Source: Stratiolaelaps scimitus (Eukaryota > Arthropoda > Arachnida > Mesostigmata > Laelapidae). From it: a stretch of 64,000 bases of DNA. A program made the position numbers and the translations under genes. The stretch covers positions 23,859,501-23,923,500 of the forward strand of contig JABWDB010000002.1 of NCBI GenBank assembly GCA_019614645.1. The letters are read 5' to 3'. Under the pieces are notes generated by a model. It did no database searches and was not told the origin of the DNA. It saw only the letters and a program-made list of their open reading frames with translations. How positions within the stretch are numbered: the stretch's first letter is position 1; every line of letters starts with the position of its first letter. Shown here piece by piece: positions 46,329-58,958 of the stretch.

Positions 46329-46617
46329 CTGCGGGGCCCCAAAAGGCTCTCGGGTCGACAGGCGGCAGGAAGTTTCGGGAGTATTTACTTTGGTCTTATG
46401 TGATAGATATCTTCATCATGGTGGCAGTTCAGTTCGTTGTTGTCGGTGCTGTTAGCACCCAGTATGTCACCCAGTCACTTTTTTCACCCGTCGTCTAACC
46501 AAGCGCATCTCTGCTTGCAGCAGCAGTGGTGGTGGTAGAGGCTTGTGGCGGCTCGCAACCTGTGTGCGCGTTTGCTGTTGCTGGATAGAATACTGTGGTC
46601 TTCAACCATTGTCTGAG

Positions 46618-46643
46618 ATAATAATAATAATAATAATAATAAT
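46618..46643 (+). repeat. ATA microsatellite within the proposed intron
   Basis: About eight ATA/AAT units flanked by GAG and CTC. Confidence 0.9.
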
Positions 46644-46780
46644 CTCCTCCGGAGAAACACATCTTCTCTTGGAGTCTTCGTGGATGTGCCTGCCGGCCAA
46701 CCGTACGCTGTGCTCTTATCCTGCGGTCGTTTCCGGACTGCTCCTCTTCTTCTTCATTGTGTTGTGTGCGGCGCGTTCAC

Positions 46781-47031
46781 CTGTTTGCTTGACGCAGGAT
46801 GAGACCAGGGCGGGGTGCGCAGGGTCTGATGGAGAGGGAAGAGGGATTTCTGGGCCGTCCCATCGGACACTCCCAAAGGGAGCCCTCTAGTTTATATTGT
46901 TCTACCTTCGTTGTAGCGTTGTTGTCTTTGTTGTGGCTGTTGTTGCTATTGCTATTGTCATTTGATGGCGATGTTGCTCCGGCCCCCAACGCCAATGTGT
47001 CTTCGACGCTTTGGCGAACAAAGTCGTACAT
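46781..47031 (-). CDS. Candidate first coding exon, Asn/Ser-rich protein
   Basis: The minus frame starts at ATG (47031-47029), runs 83 codons and reaches a consensus donor, AACAG|GTGAAC (GT at 46780-46779). If unspliced it would stop immediately at 46779-46777. About two thirds of third positions are G/C. The peptide begins MYDFVRQSVEDTLALGAGAT and passes through an Asn/Ser/His/Asp-rich run (about residues 23-40) encoded by an AAC/AGC triplet stretch, as is common in arthropod regulatory proteins. It then ends in a Pro/Arg-rich part. An in-frame TAG lies three codons upstream of the ATG. The plus strand across the same run encodes a Leu-rich, signal-peptide-like frame (46799-47038), which is the main alternative. 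Function not recognised. Confidence 0.45.
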
Positions 47032-48884
47032 CAGCTAGCTCGGACTCGGACGTTTCCCAACAACGAGATGAATTGGGGGTAACGGACGGAGAGTACAAGA
47101 ACGATGAAAATGGTGAACTTAAACCTGTTGCTCCTCATTCTGTGGGTTACTGTACTCAAATCCAAGATCTCACTTGAATATATCTGGAGAGACGTGTAAG
47201 TTAGATAAACCCGTCGATGTTCGCAACTTTTACTACATCGAATCAATTTCACACATACCGGAATCACTACGTGAGAGTGATCACCATCGTGACCGTTGCG
47301 GCGATATCTAAATTCCAAATATTACTTAAGGGTACGTTGTTCACAATCTGATGGACCCGTCCTTCAGGTATTGTCAATATATACCGCACGACTGTAGACT
47401 TATCACTAAAGGGGTTTGCCAGCGTTTGATCATTAACTATTATACTTAGCATTAACGTGTTAACAAACATTACGTTCGAATATTCCCCGTAATTTCAAAA
47501 GGATTACTCATTCAATAGAAAAAAAATGTGGCCCCACTATAATATTAGAGAAATTTGTAGTTTACCGAGATTATTATTAGTAACCTTAAAAACGTTTTCT
47601 TAAGTGCGATGGCAGGCGCCAATGCTACCCTTGCGGGAATTCGGAACTAATTTGGTATGATTAAGGCCATTCAGCGCTAGGAACACCACAGAGCGTATGG
47701 CCAATGGTGGCCGCCTATAAGGACGCACTCAGTACTCTCGACAGTAATGGCTTCTGGAATTGGAACATTGGGCCCACTCGATGTGATGGACCTGTAAGAA
47801 AAAAATGGCGTTCAGCACCTTAGAAGTGATGAAAACGAGGGACTTCTAAGGAAAACGAACAAGGAGTCGAGTGTGCTACCGAACCTGTCCCAGGATAAGC
47901 TACTCATGACCAAATGTGAGGATGGACGTCGACGATGATAGCGTCGAACATGGGTGTAGAAGTTTTTATTATTAAGCGTCTGAAATAAATACACGAGGTG
48001 GTCATCTTTCAGCATTGAGGAGACTTCATCTCGCCACTCGCGAAAAACTATCTGATATTTGCCGCTGAAAGTTAACACGTCATTTATACATGTATATCTG
48101 CAACACGCATATTTGCTATTTGATTTGATATTATACGTATAGTGTAGGCTGGGTATTTATAAATACAGGGAAAATCTGTTGTCCGGTCTTACGTGAATTT
48201 TGAAGGACTTGGCCAACTTCTCGGTCTGCAACCTGCTTATGAGCACTTCTGAAATGTCTATATTTGGAATAACACTATTATCATATTCATTGTGTTATCT
48301 TTTTGAGACAACATGGGATATACAGTCATCACCGAATGAATGTGTTTGTTGATGTGTTTCCATTGGATTATTGTTCATACAAAAACATATAGGAGTGGCA
48401 AACATTACTTATATTATAGATATACGTCGATTGCGAATCAATCTTACAGACCTCCGCCAGGAAAGTTATTTTTCCAACGGTCGAGTTTATATGATAAGCG
48501 AGAATGAGCTAAGGAATTTTCCCCTGAATACAGAAATACCGGTTCGCATAGTATAGTCCACTGTCTGACAAAACTTCTCTGTCGACTGTGCGGTACAGCT
48601 GCTGCAAATATACTTCGGGCAAGCGCGGCACAGGCTTCGACCGGGTACCCTAATATACGCTCACGTCAACGTACTGATATCACAAACACACGCACACCAA
48701 TATGAGCGTAGATGTCTCATTACACGCCGGTAATCGGAGATGCCCTAACACTGGCTGACCTGAAAAGGATTCGGCAGTCGGCTACGCCCATTGCGTATAC
48801 TTCGCAGTGCAAGACGCAAGGCACTGGTTTGATCTACGGTGCTAACCGAAAAGGAGCCAAATGTGGACGTACCTGAATATACCG
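47032..48884. other. Non-coding; nothing recognised
   Basis: A plus frame at 46962-47177 contains a polar stretch (DELGVTDGEYKNDENGELKP) that could be coding but has no splice support. The rest is AT-rich with short frames. Confidence 0.4.
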
Positions 48885-48950
48885 TGGCCTAGTTGGGGCT
48901 AATGACAAGGTCGAACGTTAACACACAGAGGCCTTCTGCTGGCCTCTGTG
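48885..48950 (+). mobile_element. SINE-head-like A box followed by 10-bp hairpin
   Basis: TGGCCTAGTTGGGG (48885-48898) fits the Pol III A box and resembles the head of SINE family 1. AAGGTCGAACG (near 48907) is a weak B box, too close for a full tRNA. A perfect stem, CACAGAGGCC/GGCCTCTGTG (48924-48933 with 48941-48950, 7-nt loop), follows directly. An eroded SINE relic is the best reading. Confidence 0.35.
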
Positions 48951-51900
48951 GCTGCAGTGCCTCAACCATAAACCACTGTCTGTGTCCCTCCTTCAAGGGT
49001 AGAGGAGTAACGGCCATAGCAGCCGAACAAAGTCGCCGTACAATAAAGGTACGTAGTCATAGCATAGGTATACAGTGATGGAAAACAATTATTGGGACGC
49101 ATCTCTGGGGCCTATGTCAAGGTTTGTCTAACGATAAATGTCAGTGACAGTCAATGCGTTTCACGCATAGAAGGAGGAGAAAAATGCGGCCATGTGTTTT
49201 CGCACGTGGTGTCTTGATAGTTCCCACTGTTTTATCTGCAATTGAGCGTCACCCAAAGTAACGGGACGTTGCTCAGCCGATATTTTTGCCTGTTGGCCGA
49301 ACTTGAACTCCCGAAGCAGGAGTCAGGTTAGACTGACTATATAATGCATCATTGATGCTTACACACTACTACTGCTATTATGTTCTTATATATAAGTTCT
49401 TATTTTTGATATAACATTCCTTCTTAGATATGTTAGTTTGTTTTTTTCGAGAACGAGGATTTCAACTATTTTTAGCATAAGCAGCTCATCATGCTTACGG
49501 AGAAGCATGACGGTTATAATATTCGTGGTATTACTATGGACCTTACTTATCGCCATTTCACAGGCAAAGTGGCGGTCATGCCGAGAAGTTTACGGACCAT
49601 GAAGGGTCGCCGTGCCTTGCTCCTGCCCTAGGTGTTACTCGAGCTCTGGCAGTTGGCGGGGCTGAAGCGTATACTGTGCCGAATGAGGAAAAGCTCTTGC
49701 GCACATCAAAGCATGAGTACCTTTGGGCAAGAGCTTAGCCAGTTCAGCTCCATTCCAAAATCTTATCGTGAAGCCGGAATTTGTTTGCTATGTGTCCCGG
49801 AGGACATCTGAAGTACACTTGGACGTCAGTCGAATTTCTAGGACCCCCCCCCCCCCTTCGAATGACTAACTTCAGCCTCCCTTTGAGCTCTGCCCGCTGC
49901 TGGACATCGAAATTTCTCTCTTTTGCTCTGTATCTCACCCTCAGAGGCCCGACACTATCCAGCGAACCTGACGTGGAAAGTTACAGATCCGCTGTTCAGC
50001 TCTCCAGATGATGACAATGACGGCGGCGGCTATCAACGACACAGATAGAAACTATCTATGGAGATGCATACAGAAACCTGCCACTGGTATGTATTGCATG
50101 TTTGTCTTCGAATAATAGATACAATTACAACGAATAGTTATAAAAGAGTGTTGTCTTCAAGCGCAGTCGACCTTTAAGTTTATAGATATGGTGCGCAGCT
50201 CAGATGTACAATGTGGACTTAGGTAGGATAGGTTTAGTAGAATATATATATATATACAAACTGCTTGTGACGGTATTGTCTTGTGTAAATTTTAAACAGT
50301 ACGCACAGATCAGTAGCCCAAGTATTTCGTCACATACAAATCTGGTTAACTCAATTTCAATTTAAGAATAACCTAACCTTAATCTAACTTTAGGTGCAAT
50401 AGTGTATGAATTAATTTTGCAACGTTTACATTGTCTTTGTCAATGCTTTTATGGCCCTTATGGTACAAGAGCACTATACCTCACAACAATATACCATTTT
50501 TGGTAACGGCAGTATTATGTATAGCGTTATGTAGAAGATCGTTGCTCCCTTGTGGGACATATGACAGACCAGTAACTTGATTACTGATCGCAGAGTTGGC
50601 TGTAACACTAGAAGTCTATGAGGCAAGGCTGTTTGACAGCTATTTAATTGTTCTGCTGTCTATTTCTAGGCAACATAATCTGGCGTGTTACCACATTTAA
50701 ATAGTGGCTATCCAGAGACAGTAATATCCCATAGAAAGACTCTAGGGGACTGATTTGTTATCAGTTTTCACAACATTTACTTCTTACTCCGACCCTCGTA
50801 CCCTTCTGTTCGGATATCGATAGGAAGACTTTGCCTCTTTGAATGAATAATTGGACTCCTCAAGTGCCCTCGGGCTCGTTGATGCTTCGCGCTATCTCAC
50901 ACTCAACTGTATCATCATGTCTCAAGTCGAGTTGAGCCTGAATAGCTTGTATGTGTACCTTTAATTGTTGGGTGCGCTCACCCCGCCAAGTATGCCCTGG
51001 CATAAACAGGTCGATCAGCATGTGAATATAATCGGGGCACCTTTCATAGATTATTTCCGCTCTGAAAAGAACTGGGACCAATTTGTGGCAGTGAGCCTCA
51101 CGCATCTGGGATGATAGTTTCGTTTGCAAAGGCCGTACGAAAAGGGTCCACTTTGTGTGTTGAGGTGTTTGTGTGCACGGGTGAATGGCTTCATGATCAG
51201 CTTTGATTTGGGGGAATCTGGCCCCTCTTTAGTTGGCCCAGCAGTGTAGCGTAATTGAAATCGCCAATACTGCCAATCGACGTCAAGCACAACCCCTTAG
51301 AAATGCTTGACAACTTAAGCATTCGCGCCATTGGTCATCCTCGTTGGACAGGTCATGCCGGTGACGGAACCGGTGACGAACCTCTTTGAAGGGTTCCACC
51401 TGAAATTATTAACGGAAGGCGTCAGATGCAACGATCATATTATACTGGTGCAGTGGTTCCAGAGGAGGTGACCTTGGAGTCTGGTAGGCGTGCTCGACCC
51501 GGAACCACTCAGGGGAGATAACCTAATATGCACATATATCTAGACACATTACCTGTACATTGACTTCCGAGGCTTACCAGCTGGGGGGGGGCAGATCTCT
51601 GTGGTTTAACCGAGTCAACTCTTGGCAATTACTGTATTGCACAGACGGAACTTGTAATTTACAATTACGATTTTTACAATTCACAGAGCTCTTCGAGAGG
51701 TGACTCCTTCTTGGCCCCACATATCTAACACTAATATGAATCCCATCTTGCCCTAATACAAAAAAATACGAATGACGATAAAGATCTTCATGATCTTTTA
51801 TGTTTGCCTTGTTTGTTGCCTATCTGGCGAAGTGTAATTGAAGACACACTGCATGGTCGGTGATGTCGACTAATGGTCGGACGTTCACACAAACGAGATA

Positions 51901-52359
51901 AAAAAAATGACCATAGGAGCTCAGGTGAATCATCACTGTTGGTCATAATAACATGATGTTTGTTCCATTATCTTCGCGGGACGGGGTCGTTATGACAAAG
52001 AGCCATAAGCTGAAAAGAGCTTGGCGACAACCATAAGGAATACTGAATTACTATCGAGGTATGATATCATGGCCTCGCGATATATGCCACTTTACCCAAG
52101 ATTAACCATACTGAGGCACTAATGTTGGCAAGTACATAGTAAACAGCAGAAATGAATTAGCTGCACATATATCGTATATGATAGTATAGACATAAACGGG
52201 GTTAGCAGATTAAGGAGTCCGTTGCTCCCTGGTCGCGATCTATGTACACAATGATATATATTGTATTATATCATATACAAGCACGGATTCGTAAAGACGC
52301 TTGCTCTCCCAGTGCGTACGTTCTGAATGGCTCCAGCGTTCGCGTATAATACACATCAT
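48951..52359. other. Non-coding; C13 homopolymer at 49844-49856
   Basis: A run of 13 C lies at 49844-49856. A minus frame at 51129-50860 (89 codons, helix-like and charged) and its neighbour 51290-51051 look somewhat protein-like but are at chance length. A minus-strand TTCAA-type B-box-like string lies near 49290. TA runs lie at about 50241-50256. Nothing is called. Confidence 0.4.
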
Positions 52360-53060
52360 CATACATTCGTATCTGGTTTAGTATCTGACGCTGAGAGCGG
52401 GTCAGAGCAATCCGGCTGGCCCAGTCGATCTGTCGACTATCCCAGGCCAAACTCGCAACCCAAGACCTAGTTAGTGCTAGCTTGCCGAGAGAGAGAGAGC
52501 TACGATCTCCGCCTCCGCCAGCGACTATACGACCGACCTTCACGTTCCCATGAAACTCTTAGTGGGTTCTGTAGACGGGCGGGCGGGCTGGCGGGCCGGC
52601 CGAGGGCGCACTTCCTTTGCTTGGAGCGAACGCTACGCGCAAGATCTGCTTTCTACAGCCTTGCATTGCCTTCTATTGCACTGTGCAATGTACAGCAAGT
52701 TTACTTCGCGTTAGTTTCCTAGCGTCGCAGCGTGGAGTAACACCACGACTACGACTACTACCGCTAGGGAGCGAACTGAGTGTGCGAGTCAGCGCAGGCT
52801 GTTAGCTGGCCATTCGCATACTGAAGGGTCTAGAGCCAAGCACTCGGTTCGCGGCTTCCGCCGGTCTCCGTGCCCCCGCGAACGTCGGCCTCAACCGTCT
52901 GCCAAGGTACTGCAAAGCCAGCTTTCCTTTCTTCTCGTCGGCGAGTTCCACCCGTACGGCGCAGTTGGCTGAAGTTGATAAACTTTGTTGCATCGCCGCA
53001 TGACTGCTTGAACAGCAGTGGCGATGACGACAAGATGGTGAACGCGGCAGAATGAGCCGT
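52360..53060. promoter_or_regulatory. CpG-rich island, possible promoter or first exon
   Basis: GC content is the highest in the window around 52565-52615 (GGGCGGGCGGGCTGGCGGGC). A (GA)n tract lies just before it at 52488-52500. No TATA box or defined transcription start is visible. Animal promoters of housekeeping type often sit in such islands, but composition alone is weak evidence. Confidence 0.25.
52802..52993 (-). CDS. Candidate GC3-rich frame, basic protein
   Basis: From an ATG at 52993 the minus frame runs 63 codons to a TAA at 52804-52802. Of three open minus frames here this one has the strongest G/C bias at third positions. The peptide is basic and Ala/Arg-rich (VELADEKKGKLALQYLGRRL, then an Arg/Ala-rich tail), which could suit a mitochondrial or ribosomal-type protein. 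That is inference from composition only. The frame also continues open upstream of the ATG to 53110. Confidence 0.3.
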   Translation of the reverse strand: MQQSLSTSANCAVRVELADEKKGKLALQYLGRRLRPTFAGARRPAEAANRVLGSRPFSMRMAS

Positions 53061-53110
53061 AACATACTTTTGACAGCTGGTAACGCAGCGCGGAGAGGCA
53101 AAAAGGACAA

Positions 53111-55004
53111 GTGCCTATAGGAACGTGAAGAGAGACAGCCTGCGATTTAGGCTGTTTGGTAAAATAATCCGACGGAGTGATATCAACGCAGGTGTAATAG
53201 ATGATTTGCTTTTGATTCTGGATGGATCGATGTGTTTTTAGATTGAAGGACTAGAGGAAGATATCACTAGCTGTGTTAATACAGAGAGACCATTATCGAA
53301 CTGTGTACACAATTTGGTGGCGCCTGCGTCGTGTGCTTGAGAAAACCACAATAGTGCCAAGTACTCTAGCATAACTTTGTTCATAATCTATATTAATCTT
53401 CCTTATCTGATTACCTGGACCATGTTGTTTGGACAGCTCGTACCATGACTCACATTCTCGCTTGGCGCTCCAGCGGGGCCCATGGCATAAGGAATTAGGA
53501 TTAGCATCGGTAAATGTGAGCTTAACAAAGACGCTTGCGACCACTGTCCGCTGTAGCTGGTACGGTCATACGAAAACTTCCGAACACCCCCCCGCCATCT
53601 ACCCATGTATGCCTCAGCAAATTTCTGTAAGTGATGTCCGTATAATTCATAGCGGAAGAAGGTGCACGTAATGTGAAAAAATAGCTGGAAAGTGAGGGCG
53701 ATAGATCTATTATATATTATTTACTACTCTTATTATATGTGGCATTAAGAAACATACATGCGCACACGTAAATATGAACAGCTTCGCGCGAAGAGTGCAC
53801 TTTGTGCTTCTGTGAATATCTATGAAAACTGGTCTTGTACATCAAAAGCCAGTTATATTTTGACCAAATTTTGTCAGGATAATAGGAAAGTGCAAAACTA
53901 GCTTAATATTCAACCATCATCAATTAGGTTCTTTCTTATAAGACATTTTGCATGGAACTACTTTATATAGATGTACATAAACGAGTGCACGAGAAGGAAT
54001 GATCATTCCCCCCATGTCTAACTCTGTGAACAGGGTCCCCGGGGGCCCTTCTTACCTAAGGCATTTCGCGGTGCTTATCCGGGTGATATTAGTACCGGTG
54101 ACATCGAGAGGAGTAATCCAGGCTTTTCTAAGGCTGCCGCAGAATTTGAACCTGCGACCTGGTGTGTATCCACTTATCGAGACGGAAGGTGACACATAGG
54201 AGTACTACTCAGGAACTCCTCAAAACATTACTTTCGCCCAGCCCGATGGTAGCTGCAGTAAATTTCGTGTGAGATGTAGCCTCGTAACACTGACACGACA
54301 GTCACTACAATTATCGAAAATGTGTTGTTCTCGGTACTTGTTGCCTACAAGATTATCGAATTAGTCACGCCTACGACCTCTGTCTTTCCATTCCATCGGC
54401 AAAGAAATAAGGTCAACTCGAGGTTGACAACACAGTTGTTACATGTAGGAACTACATACGGGCGATTGCGTCATTTTGCACCGAGTCAGCTTCGCCTGTA
54501 CAGTGCCGCGAGTCAAAAGATGAAGCATCGGAAGAAAGAGAATCTCTTGAGTCATTGGTAAGTCGTCCGCTGCCCTCACAAACAGAAATTGACAACGAAC
54601 AATCGACGAACTGTGTCTACTTGGGCCATTATTAATCCCGCCTCCCGTAACACCCAGTGCCATCCTCGTCCAACCTCTTCACTGAGAGCATTTTGACCTC
54701 CAGACACAATAAATCGTCATCCATTGATCATTGCCTACCGCCTATAGCTTGCAGCTCATATCTAGTCTCTGCCAGTAGTCAACGAAAAATGGAGCAGATA
54801 TCGATTTTCGTTAGTTATTGAAACAAATAGTACCCACAAACATCATATCATCAGCGAAAGCTTCTGTGAGCTTCGTTGAATCGCTGTGTGTCTGATCCTG
54901 CACAGGTGACATCAAACGCAGTACGAATGAGTCTTTAATCATTGCACTAACAAAGGGTCTTTAATCATTGCTATTCAAATTGATTTTCGTTCGGCTTTGA
55001 CAGA
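53111..55004. other. Non-coding; tRNA-like B box on minus at ~54157-54139
   Basis: On the minus strand GTCGCAGGTTCAAATTCTGC (54158-54139) is a good Pol III B box with an imperfect stem around it, but no A box pairs with it; it may be a SINE scrap. GTCTTTAATCATTGC is repeated at 54931-54945 and 54957-54971. No gene recognised. Confidence 0.4.
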
Positions 55005-55195
55005 AGAGTAGCAAATTCTGAAAGACACGCCGAGGATCTTTGGGCTTCTTTATCATCCTTTATTTTATCTGTGGAATCTTGTCAGATACAACCGATTGTA
55101 TAGGCAAAGCTGGCCCCGGCAGATTCCCATAGTAAAGGTTAAATGCAGAGGCCTGCCACATAGGGGAACCGCTGAGAGACAGCTAAACGATTTTT
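55005..55195 (+). mobile_element. tRNA-derived SINE family 1, copy C (body)
   Basis: It shares the body of copy A: TTCTTTATC, then GGAATCTTGTCAG, the exact 15-mer GCAAAGCTGGCCCCG (55104-55118), GGCCTGCCACATA and GCTGAGAGACAGCT. The head is eroded: GCAAATTCTGAAAGACACGC near 55011 corresponds to the B-box region of copy A, while the A-box part is not recognisable. Confidence 0.7.
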
Positions 55196-56929
55196 CCGTT
55201 AGCACCGGACTCCACAGCCAAAACACCTAATACGTCTACCCGTTTAACAATCTAGGCCTTATTAGCTGTTACAACAGTGACTTTATATACGCATTTCTTT
55301 TATCCTTGTAAGGGGCAAATGGTAGAAGTGTCCGATGTTAGTCGTGTGTAATGTTTTCTATGATCTTCTTTATAACAAGGATATCCTGACTATTAATCAG
55401 ATGCGAGTTCCGTAATGATAATCAAGGGTCGCCGGCTTCAATAAGGCCTAAGGCAGCAACATTTCTAGACACCTTAGTACCTCCATAAGGAGCGTTGGTT
55501 TAATCATCTGTATTTTCATTATCGTTATCCAGTAACTCATTTTGCTTACTACAGTGACACCTCGCATTGCCTGTTGCAAATGGTGACTAATACAATATTC
55601 GTTGTATGTGTTCGCTCCTCATCTTTCATCATCGTCCGAGTGGAAGACGCAGACCAAAAAAAAGAACCCGAAGCAGATATCACCAAACGAAGCGCTGATG
55701 GGCAGAGCCCACGGGTGACGCGGTGATGAAGACATGCTAGCACATGATGGAGATGAGAAATAGATGGCGTAGCCCAGCTGCGGCTGATCAGCGGATCGCG
55801 TCGGAGTTTTGCTTACATCTATTGCTTAACGTGAGCTTGTACCTCAACAATAATTCACGCGGAACTGCAAATGAACATATAACAACAGGAATAGCTATAG
55901 TTCGTGCCAGTTGTATCATACAAATTGTACGCGGTCGATTCAAAAACGTACGGCTGCTATTAGAAGAGAATCGGGAAAACGCAACGCATTTTACGTACTG
56001 CATCTTGAGCTATGCGTTTCTGAAATTGTACGATAATATCTACTGTCTTATACTTGAAAGAGAACTATACGCATAGGCTAAACGAGGAAGCTGTCCCTGT
56101 TGTCGAGTTGTTTATCTCATTCATTTAAAGTTTATTCACGGAACTTGCAATATTACATACGTTTTAGTTCTCGTTGTTTTTTAAACCAAAAAAATGGATC
56201 AGAATAAATTCTATCAGGGACTGGTGTTCTGATGACCACGGGCTCTAGACTTTGAAGTATAGAAACATAACAGAAACGATCTAGTCCGGGGGCCTAATAG
56301 GCGGCAGTCTGTTCCGCTATTTTGTCATACGAGGAGACGAATTCCACATTGTACTTAACAACAGTTTAGATATTCCGAAGTTTTTACACTTCTCTGAAGT
56401 CTGGCGTCTAGTGAGGCATCTAGAGCTAATTGAGCGCCTTCTAACACGATTCACTCGTTGAATTTCTCGAGAATGTAATATTGGCAGGGATACACTGAGA
56501 TTAGCGACTATATGTCAAGTGCAGATGTCGGCTGATATCAGAATGGAGCCAATGCGGACCATTAGTTTTAAGTGCGTGAGAACAATTTATGGAGTGGATG
56601 CACAATACCAGCTATGGAAGTGGCCCGTATCGAACGGATGACCAACATATCCTCTTGGCGAACAAATGCTTCCGAATGCTTCGAAACAAATTAGTCGATA
56701 AATGAAGCCATTGTGTTGGAATAACGATTAAATATAAATTAGTAAAAGTAATACGAATATTTATATATATATATATGAAATGTACATATGCATGCCATTC
56801 GACATCGTAAATTCGATCTTTTTTAACTTGATTCGACAAATATAGTATTGCAGAGTCGCCGCAGCGAGTCCATATCTCAAAATATCCAGTTCGAATACCC
56901 ACTGTTCCTCGCCAGCATCATCGTTCAGA
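55196..56929. other. Non-coding; nothing recognised
   Basis: Short frames only (the longest is a 110-codon plus frame at 55744-56076), with a TA run at about 56763-56775. Confidence 0.5.
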
Positions 56930-57486
56930 GTAGCCCATCGTCGACCGCTCGTTCTCGTTCGGAATTTCCATTCTCTCTATTCTTTATTCCTCCACGAGCT
57001 CATAGCGTTACATTTACAGCAGCCGCAACAGCAGCAGGCGGCCGGTAACAACGGCAGGGCAATGAACAGCGCCTGCCCCGCTATGTTTATATGGAGACAG
57101 ATTCAGCTGTTCCACAGCAGTTCGCGCGCCGTTCAGCAGCTGCTGCCGCTGCTGCTGCGATGCACAGCCGACCACCTGCCTCCAATATGTGCTTCTCTCC
57201 TTGTTCCACTACCACCACCACCACCATCCCCGACCTGACGCCCCCGGGCCACTCTTCCTTCGCTCTTTCTTCTGCTCTGTTCTGTTCGCCAGCCAACAGC
57301 CATAGCTGCGCTGTCCCACTGCGTCTGGGCTGGCTGGCTGCTTCTGCCTGTTCCGGTTGCGATAAGGATGAACGTGAACGAACGATGAACGGGTGTAGGG
57401 ATGAAGTAAGGCTGCTGCTGCTACTGCTGTTGCGGTTGTGGGGTACAACCGTCATTTGGCTGATTCTGCTGTACACGAGAATATGA
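56930..57486. other. GC-rich, triplet-rich island with frames on both strands
   Basis: Opposed frames of about 130 codons cover nearly the same bases: plus 57091-57486 and minus 57476-57087. A GCT/GCA run at about 57136-57162 encodes Ala on either strand. ACC/GGT and CTG/CAG runs add Thr or Val, and Leu or Ser, homopolymers. The minus frame has the more protein-like middle (Glu/Arg-rich around GEQNRAEERAKEEWPGG). This looks like an exon of a low-complexity protein or a 5' UTR, with strand unresolved. Confidence 0.35.
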
Positions 57487-58629
57487 CAATACGACTAATA
57501 TATATGGGGTTATTATATATGCACGGCGCGGGCGAGAGGGGACATACAGATATGTTTGTTCTATTGTGAAATTTTGTATTATAATATAGTGCAGGGGGTA
57601 ATGGAAGGTGGGGGGATACACTTGAATTGGAGGGGGAAAATAATTAGATTAAACAGTCACCTATGTGTAAAAAAGGTTATTGCCGCTTATAAAAAATGCT
57701 ATTCATATTTTACTATGACGGCGCAACAAGATGGATAATTGACCGTCTTGTAAGCGTTCATCAGCAAATAATCCGTAGCACCGAGATGTTTGTTATTATA
57801 GTATTCGTCTGTTGGGACGATTTGCCTATCAATGTTTTCATTTCGTAGAATGACAGTTCCTAGTTTAATACATAGCCGGCAAAGTTGATTGAGGAACGGG
57901 ACGAAGTTACATGAGATATGTAAGTACAGGCTGAAAGTACACCATCTCATCATGTCAGGATGGGTAAGCTTGTGGTGATAAATATTGTGTTAATTCGCCC
58001 GCTCTGTCCCGTGCAAAGACTATAAAGGACTGCCAGCAGAGGCTGACGGAAGTAACGAACCGAGATCGACACCGAAGAAGGCGCACAAGTAGCAATAGAA
58101 ACATCGGCATTGTCCCGTACTCTTCGACATCGTCGAAAATGGCACGTCGCCGGCAATAGCCAACATGAGGTAACGTGCCATCTATTGAGCTGCTGTTACA
58201 AGCAGTCTGTTAACTGTTAGCCATATGTCAAACTAAGCATGGTCATCGAGATGTCGATGGAATCCGACCACTCACTAATTTATCCGCTAAGCAATCGCCC
58301 CGTTAGTTGGGGTGACGTCCAACGTCCGGAAGACCGTGGAGAGACGATGAGAAACGTCAGGATAACTAATATCATACTATGATTATTGGCTGGTTCTGAT
58401 TATCGGACCTGGATTCTCGATTGCGGCTGAAAGGCTTTCAGCGCTTCTCCCATGAGACATTTGTAACCCACAGCCTGGGACACACCCTATATACCATATT
58501 CGCGATAGCCGGAACTGTAATGCAATACATGAAAAACACAGCACCTGTGTTAAATAGACCTGAGGTACTTGAGATAGCATACGAAACATAAGTGCCATTA
58601 GTCACAAGTTCAACGTCGGAGTCTCTCGA
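57487..58629. other. Non-coding; nothing recognised
   Basis: AT-rich, short frames, no repeat recognised. Confidence 0.5.
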
Positions 58630-58780
58630 ACGTGTAACGCGGAGTTCGCCTAGTGCCCAGAGTTCAAACCCCCACCAGCGAGGAAAAAAAACTCTCATTG
58701 ACGACACAAAACAAACACTGAAAAGGGTGCTTGAAGTGGAGCTCGTATTGTGACGAACCCGTGATGTAAGGAGATTACCG
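58630..58780 (+). mobile_element. tRNA-derived SINE family 1, copy D (eroded)
   Basis: GTTCGCCTAGTGCCC (near 58644) and AGTTCAAACCCCCACCAGCG (58661-58680) parallel the A and B boxes of copy B, followed by an A-run as in copy A. Downstream, GGGTGCTTGAAGTG and ACGAACCCGTGATG align with copy B. Head spacing is shortened, so part is deleted. Confidence 0.5.
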
Positions 58781-58958
58781 ATTCAACTCTGTTTATCCTG
58801 AATAAATAGATCCATTATAACTTAGAACGAAATCCCCACGCTGAAATGTCTTGACAGGCTTAGCGCGTATGTGTAGCATATGCATAGACAGGGCTCATCG
58901 AGACTAAAATGCATTTAATAGAAATCCAATAAAAGCACTTCGCGCAAATATTCGAAGC

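Noticed and set aside
52246..52275. ATGATATA/TATATCAT hairpin as a regulatory structure
   Set aside because: An 8-bp AT-only stem is expected by chance in this composition.
54139..54158. A tRNA gene on the minus strand
   Set aside because: Isolated B box without a partner A box or acceptor stem.
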